A DNA stretch of 64,000 nt from Chlorophyllum brunneum (lineage: Eukaryota > Basidiomycota > Agaricomycetes > Agaricales > Agaricaceae): assembly GCA_963576785.1 (NCBI GenBank), contig OY756151.1, forward strand, positions 1,116,001 to 1,180,000, in the 5' to 3' direction. The position numbers and the translations under genes are program-made. Numbering within the stretch: the first letter of the stretch is position 1; each line of letters opens with the position of its first letter. The notes beneath the pieces were generated by a model that was given only the letters and a program-made list of their open reading frames with translations, searched no databases and was not told the origin of the DNA. Positions 58,401 through 64,000 of this stretch are shown here, in pieces.

Positions 58401-60401
58401 CGGCTATTCTAATCTCTTGTCTGGCTTGGTTGGCAGTGTGTGAGTCCAATTCAGGTCCCTCACGTCAATCAAGTTCCTGACGATCCGCTAGACCCAATTA
58501 TCTCGTTTATGTAAACACGCTTCTGTCGGTGTTGTAATTCATCACACTCTCCCTGGCTGATAACATTTCTAGATTCTATCGTGTAGGGGGCAATAACCGC
58601 ATCGCCGGGTTTCTACTTGCGCTAGCGACCGCTATCCTCCTTTTCCTCGGGACAGGCCCAATCGCCTACATACGTGAGTATTGAAGACCCATTCCATGGT
58701 CAATGCTTATCCTTGCTTCAGCTGTCTTGGTTGTTGGAGCCTTGATCTATGTGCTAGGTATTGACTTGGTAAAAGAAGCACTTTGGGACACCCGACATCG
58801 GGTAAGCAGGTAATTCTAATATGTTATCTAAATGCTACATTCATTGGTCTGAACCCCTCTCGAGGACGGAGTACATTACGATAGTCAGCATCATGATTGT
58901 CATGACAGTTTGGGACTTCGTCATTGGTGTTTTGTTCGGCATTGTGGTTAGCTGTGAGCCACCGCGGCTTTCACTGGCGTTTGCGAATAGCTAATCTGTA
59001 CCAAGGTTTCTTCTTCGTCGTGCAAAACTCGCGTGGAAAGAGCATTCGTGCCATCTACACCGGCGAATCAACTATGTCGGCCGTACGTCGGCCAATCTTG
59101 CAGCGGGCATATATTCGAGAAGTCGCGAAACAAACCACTATCCTCCGCTTGCAGGGTAGGTGCCAATCTGTTCTATTGGTCAGGTTGTTGATTCTTGATT
59201 GATTTCCTTCACGTGTTATTGTAGGTTTTTTATTCTTTGGGACTATCGCCCATGTTGAAGAAACTATACGCCGTCTCATTGAAGGGTCGTCTTGGCAGAA
59301 GAACCCAGTACAATTTTTGGTGGTTGATCTGACCCTTGTCGCTGGCGTGGACATGTCATCTACCGAAGCCTTCCTCAGGATTCATCGTCTTTTGACTGCG
59401 AAAAGTATAACCCTGGTGTTCTGTGGGTTTGATGCGGACTCTGCCGTTGGGAAGGCATTGCATAGCGTGGATGTCCTGGGAGCCGAAGGAGTGGAATTGT
59501 TCTCAACGTTTAATGAAGCCATGGAGTGTACGTATCCTCCTGTCTCCCCTTGAAAGTATCTCGGTGATAGCCAGAACAGGGACAGAAAATGAGTATCTTC
59601 GCTCATGGTTCCGCTCACACAAGATAGAAACGTCTCCAATTGCACTCCGTACGTCCTGATCGTCGTACACCATCTCTATAATTCATCAATTGATCAGCCA
59701 CAGCTGTGCCCCTACGACGGGACTCTGATCTTCGGCATACCGCTGGGTCGGACGTTCTTTCTCCTCGGCGATTACATATGCACAATGTAGGGAATAAGAC
59801 TATCGGTACTGGTAAGCACATTTGTGGACGATGATGCTCGGCGATAAGCTTGACTTTACCCGTGAAGAATTTGTCCGCTCTGAACCTCCAGTTCCGCAGG
59901 AACCGCTCAACACTCTGTCCAAAGCGTTTCCTTCGTACTGGGACATTGACAGTACAGAAAGCTTTACGGGTATTATCCAATATTTCTCTAGGATCACTGT
60001 GCCAACGGGGCATGTCCTATGGAGTCAAGGCAATAATCCCGATGGGCTGTACATCATTGAATCCGGTGTACTGCGGGCCACATACGAGTTTGCAAATCAG
60101 ACACAACGGCTTGGAGAGTCCATGGTACCTGGAACGGTTGCTGGTGAACTGTCAGCACTATCAAACTCGCCAAGGAACGCGACTTGCATAGTGGAGCACC
60201 ACGCAACGCTGTGGAAGATGAGTATGCAAGACCTTGATAGGCTACGACGAGAAGAGCCACCTTTGTCAGCATTGTTTACCCAGCTTGTATTGAAAGGTAC
60301 GTCAACTCCGCTTCGCGACGAGATATCAGGTCGAACTTAGCACCACAGCCGCGAAAACGGATTATGATATCTTATTATCCGCAATTGTATCTAGACAGTA
60401 G
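55437..60401 (+). CDS. SulP-STAS transporter with cNMP-binding domain (Vsb1-like)
   Basis: A multi-exon gene of roughly 1,000-1,100 residues. A Ser/Pro-rich, probably cytosolic N-terminus (55,437 to about 56,990) is followed by the SulP membrane domain: [98 protein letters not shown] and [19 protein letters not shown] domain spans about 59,145-59,600 ([39 protein letters not shown]). A cyclic-nucleotide-binding-like fold (about 59,960-60,280: [39 protein letters not shown]) and a last short exon ending SAIVSRQ, TAG at 60,399-60,401, close it. Yeast Vsb1 (YGR125W), a vacuolar membrane protein needed for vacuolar arginine storage, is the closest named relative I know. Intron positions in the first 1.3 kb are uncertain. 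Confidence 0.87.
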
Positions 60402-60588
60402 ACAGATTGTACGAAACCATCGCGACGCACAGTTCAGAGCATCCAGGGCTTTTGTGTGAAATTGTGCTTTTCCGAGGGTCTCCTAACAAAGGGTTGGACA
60501 AGAATGCGATGCAGGTGCTATTTTTGGAACCGATATGACAGTTGATCACAGCCTGGAAACGCAACTTCGTGCCCTTCTTTCTTTCGCC
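60402..60588. other. Short intergenic region between tandem genes
   Basis: 187 bp between the SulP stop and the Tvp38 start codon, including a TTTCTTTCGCC pyrimidine run just before the ATG. It must hold both the end of one transcript and the promoter of the next. Confidence 0.5.
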
Positions 60589-62822
60589 ATGTACCCTCCG
60601 TACGACTCTCCCTGGAACACGTCCGCAAATCCACCACAGGACACCGCATATCGACCACCAATACCGCTTTCGACTACCTCTACACACCAGGACACCCCCA
60701 GATACCCCCCACAACCCCCTGAGCAGTTTCAGGCCTCAAACGGACACCCCTACGACCCAAATCCCAAGACATTCCATGAACCGGTAGATGGGATGGCCCT
60801 CCGGGGCGGGACACCAAGTCCCACCCCTAGCGAACAGAAGGAGCTGTCCAGCGGGGCGATTAACTGGAAGACCATGACGAACTGGCGGTTTTGGATCCGC
60901 AAGGAATGGACATGTACGTCACTCCTGAAGCGATATCCTTGCTCTAATGTTGTTAACAATCATATTTAACATTGCACGTATATGACACGGGTTGATCAGG
61001 GTATTATGTGGCCCTCATTATAATTTTTGTCCTCACCGTCCTTATGACCCTGTTTCATAAGCAGATAGTAGGTTGGTTAACGCCTGCGACGCAGTGGCTG
61101 CACGAGTAAGTAGCATGGATGACTGCATTCCCAGAGACTTCTTTTGATAAACCACTTAATCAGTCTACCTTTCGGGTGGCTCGTGCCGATTGGCGTCCTT
61201 TTTGTCATCTCGTTCCCTCCCGTACGCCTTCAACCAACTAGCCTTACGCGTGCTCAAACCTGATCACAAAACCAAAAGCTTTTTGGGCATGAAATTGTTG
61301 CCGTTTTGTGCGGCCTTGTCTGGGGATTGTGGGCTGGGTTCGGCATCGTCGCTGCAGGCACATTTATCGGTGAAGTGGGCAATTTCTAGTGCGTATTTTT
61401 CAATTATTGGGGCTCTTCGAGACCAACGTCACGATGATAGTGCCTTCAAATATTGCTGTCGGTCAAGGGGAGAGAAACTTGAACGTACCAATATCTCTTA
61501 TGCTTGTTTAGCGAAGGTTGTTCGGGATGGGGGTTTCAAGATTGCATTGATAGCCCGACTGAGCGCTATTCCTGGCCATTGTATGTCCCTACTCTGAGAG
61601 TCTTAAACCGATCGTTAACCAAGGGTCAGTCACAACGGCGATATTTTCAACATGCGGAATGGGAATCATCGTGTTTTCTATCGCTGCTGTCCTCTCCCTG
61701 CCCAAGCAGTTCATTACAGTATACCTTGGGGTTCTTCTTGAACAGAGCGCCACAGGTTCGTGATACTTCACATCCTATCATAGTTGACTGATATATTCCA
61801 CAGGAACTACGGACACGACAAGCCGTATCATCAGTGATGTTGTGGTTGCAGTGTCTGCCCTCATTACTGTTATAGCCATGTGGTACATCCTTCGTCAGAT
61901 GAACAAGACCAAGCCAGCAGTCATATACGCGAAACGTAAAGCTAGGTTTGCTCGTTCATTCCATAAACTTGTGCGATGGCTGAGGTTAAGTGCTAGACAA
62001 GCTAAGCTCGAGAGACAGCTCAGTCTTCCAGGCTCGAGCGGACATATACAGGATCGATCCTATGTCACCCTTGGCGCAACAGATTATGCCTACGACAATC
62101 GCTCAGAGTCCGAAATACCACTGACATCACGAGCCGTGCCCATGGGATCTGCTCATGCATTCCCTCAGTCGAAGCATTTTCAGGATTCCTCTTCAGAATA
62201 TTCGTATGATGCATACTTGCATGCACCGCAGCCACAGAGAGCAGGGCGTCAGGTACCTCAAAACTACCCAGAGGAAGGGTCTTTGGGCAGTGCAGAACCA
62301 TTGCGTGGTACTTTTGATCAAAGCTCGAACTATCCTCAGGTTCACCCACCACCATCGCGAAACAATATTGCTCTCGCAGCGTATGACCATCCCAACGTAA
62401 TACAACCTCCGGTTCCATCAAACCCAACATATAGCGGCGAGATTTTCACCCCTGAACAATCTACGCGGTCATCAAACCATTCCCCCAGAAACTTTTTGCG
62501 ACCCATTCGATCGCCATCTCCTCCGGGATATCAGTCCCCTAGAATTGCGGGACCAACATACGGCCCGTCGGAAGCGCTCACGCGCTCTCCGAACCTCGCG
62601 ACTCCCCAACAAGGGTATCATATCCCCGAAGAATCATACGACTCCTTTCACACGGCCCACACAGCTTCTCCAGAACCTATGATTGAAGATGGTTTTGGAT
62701 CTCCCAACGCACGGCCTATACCATCAAGCCAGCAACACACGAATCAGGCGATGACTGATTCACGGGGACGGGATCCCCGCTTGTCGGACAGAGAGTTAAG
62801 TTTTGGCCGTTCATTACAGTAG
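60589..62822 (+). CDS. TVP38: Tvp38/TMEM64-family (DedA/VTT) membrane protein
   Basis: Seven exons in phase: 60,589-60,913, 61,000-61,105, 61,164-61,221, 61,279-61,388, 61,441-61,580, 61,630-61,755 and 61,804-62,822; 627 residues. A Pro-rich N-terminus (about 105 residues) precedes WYYVALIIIFVLTVLMTLFH and the VTT core: FVISFPPLFGHEIVAVLCGL, WGLWVGFGIVAAGTFIGEVG, FKIALIARLSAIPGHFTTAI and SLPKQFITVYLGVLLEQSAT, then VVAVSALITVIAMWYILRQM. The F/G-E and R-x-x-x-I-P-G-H residues are the family signature. Yeast Tvp38 lies in Tvp23-containing Golgi vesicles; VTT proteins are linked to lipid scrambling. The long disordered Ser/Pro/Tyr-rich C-terminus (about 310 residues) is much longer than in yeast Tvp38 (337 residues). 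Confidence 0.9.
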
Positions 62823-63135
62823 CAATTTTTTGGTGTTTACTAGTAGTAGCACGCGCCCAGTGCTCAATGTTTGCAAGCACTGAGGTTCTGGACGTTTATG
62901 AATATGTACTTTCGCACCTAATAGAACGTATATGTGATGCCATTATGGATTCATGGTCTCTTCCACTATCACGAAGATGCACTGTTTAGAGGTATTCGGT
63001 TACGGCACACGTTTCTAGACCTGAATATTTCAGGTTGAAGCCACAAGGATTTAGGACACCGTGGGACTTTGTTACGAAGTTCGGATATGACATCCCAGCG
63101 CTACTTGCATCATATACCCAAGCTACTCATCACTC
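62823..63135. promoter_or_regulatory. Intergenic region upstream of the p47/Shp1 gene
   Basis: Terminator side of TVP38 and promoter side of the next gene. No coding frame matching the UBA domain expected at the start of many p47 proteins was found on the plus strand here. Confidence 0.5.
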
Positions 63136-64000
63136 ATGCCACCAAAGTTCGGGCGTATTGGGGACTGGTCAAACGACGATGAACGTGACGAGCAGTCCGA
63201 TGAGAACGGCGAACAGCGAGAAAGCTGGTTCGCGGGTGGGGAGAGAAGGTGAAGAAATAGATCTACACAATTTCTACCAAGCTAAATGCGAGACCACAAC
63301 CAGTGGGATATCTGTTCAGAATCCGAATCGCCAGCGAGATGCTCCTGGAGGAGACCTCGTGAGAGATCTTCTCCGGCGCGCTGCAGAGTGGGTTGTGGAG
63401 CTTTACTCTTTTGCAGCTGTACATCTGATTTTCCGCTGCTATCAACTAGAGGTCGTCCACCGCCTCAAGACGAAGAGCCAAGATCTGAGGGTAGATTCCG
63501 TGTTTTCTCGGGAGGAGGACACACTCTTGGTAGTGACGACGTTCCATCGGCTTATGTCGCAGATCCAAGTGCCCCACACGAAGAAGGCGGGTATCAGGTT
63601 CACACCAGAGTCAGACTTCTCCCATCTGACTTGCTAATAAACTGTAGAGGTCGCTATTCGGATGATCACGTTCTGGCAAGATGGATTCCAGATAGAAGAC
63701 GGTGAACTTATGCGCTATGATGATCCCGATGATGCCAAGGTTCTGGCAGATCTGAATGCTGGGTATTTATTCACAATTTTTATCTCACGTTTAACAACTA
63801 ATAACATTCTACCGATTCTAGTACAGCACCCCTTTCGCTTCTCAATGTCAGACCGGGGCAGCCTGTAGAACTTCGAATCAACCCTAGGCAACAAGAACCC
63901 TATCGCCCTCCTCCCGGTGTCCGGACGTTCCGCGGATCTGGTCAGAGACTTGGCGCTCCAGTTCCCGAAATCGTTGAGGGCAGCAGCAGTAGCCCGATGC
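63136..64000 (+). CDS. SHP1: p47/Shp1-type Cdc48 cofactor, N-terminal part (runs off window)
   Basis: Exons: 63,136-63,248, 63,304-63,387, 63,450-63,597, 63,650-63,762 and 63,822 to beyond 64,000, in phase. The protein opens [20 protein letters not shown], then [20 protein letters not shown] and [17 protein letters not shown], the hallmark p47 linker motifs. The SEP domain follows: [58 protein letters not shown] and PVELRINPR, then [12 protein letters not shown]. The C-terminal UBX domain, which docks on Cdc48/p97, should lie just outside the window. No N-terminal UBA domain is seen, so the layout resembles human p37 (UBXN2B) more than p47. Role: adaptor for Cdc48 in membrane fusion and protein-degradation steps. 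Confidence 0.88.

Overview
The window looks like nuclear DNA of a basidiomycete fungus, most likely an Agaricomycete. The genes on the right are split by many short GT-AG introns (about 48-120 bp) and some very small exons (20 and 27 nt), and their products belong to fungal families (ZIP transporter, Vsb1-type SulP transporter, Tvp38, p47/Shp1, CFIm25, an LYR protein). No species name can be supported from the sequence alone.

The window has two very different halves. Bases 1 to about 49,570 are a graveyard of transposable elements with almost no CpG and many stops. It holds: many copies of one Tad-like LINE family (ORF1 with CCHC knuckles; ORF2 with AP-endonuclease, RT, RNase H and a C-terminal knuckle), including one full-length copy (27,083-33,884) sitting in another copy of the same family; three Ty3/gypsy chromoviruses of one family (14,116-20,096 minus; 40,099-46,540 plus; a 5' fragment at 49,166-49,569 minus); Ty1/copia pieces and copia-type LTRs; two inverted solo LTRs of a further family; a Tc1/mariner element (39,037-47,076) split by the second chromovirus; and the 3' end of a different RNase H-bearing LINE (47,775-49,165). 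Target-site duplications (TSDs) let several nesting events be ordered.

Bases 49,570-64,000 are gene-dense and CpG-normal. In order: a ZIP metal transporter (+), an LYR-motif protein (-), the 25-kDa cleavage factor Im subunit (-), a vacuolar SulP-STAS-cNMP-binding transporter (+), a Tvp38/DedA Golgi membrane protein (+) and the start of a p47/Shp1 Cdc48 cofactor (+, running off the window). These are housekeeping genes with no sign of forming one pathway; the cleavage-factor and SulP genes share a divergent promoter of about 190 bp.

The most unusual feature is in the chromovirus family. Downstream of the chromodomain, between two purine tracts (45,187-45,198 and 46,222-46,232), lies a roughly 1-kb segment with a third open reading frame of unknown type, present in both long copies. 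The same elements carry an 11-nt LTR segment perfectly complementary to the primer-binding site, which suggests Tf1/sushi-type self-priming.
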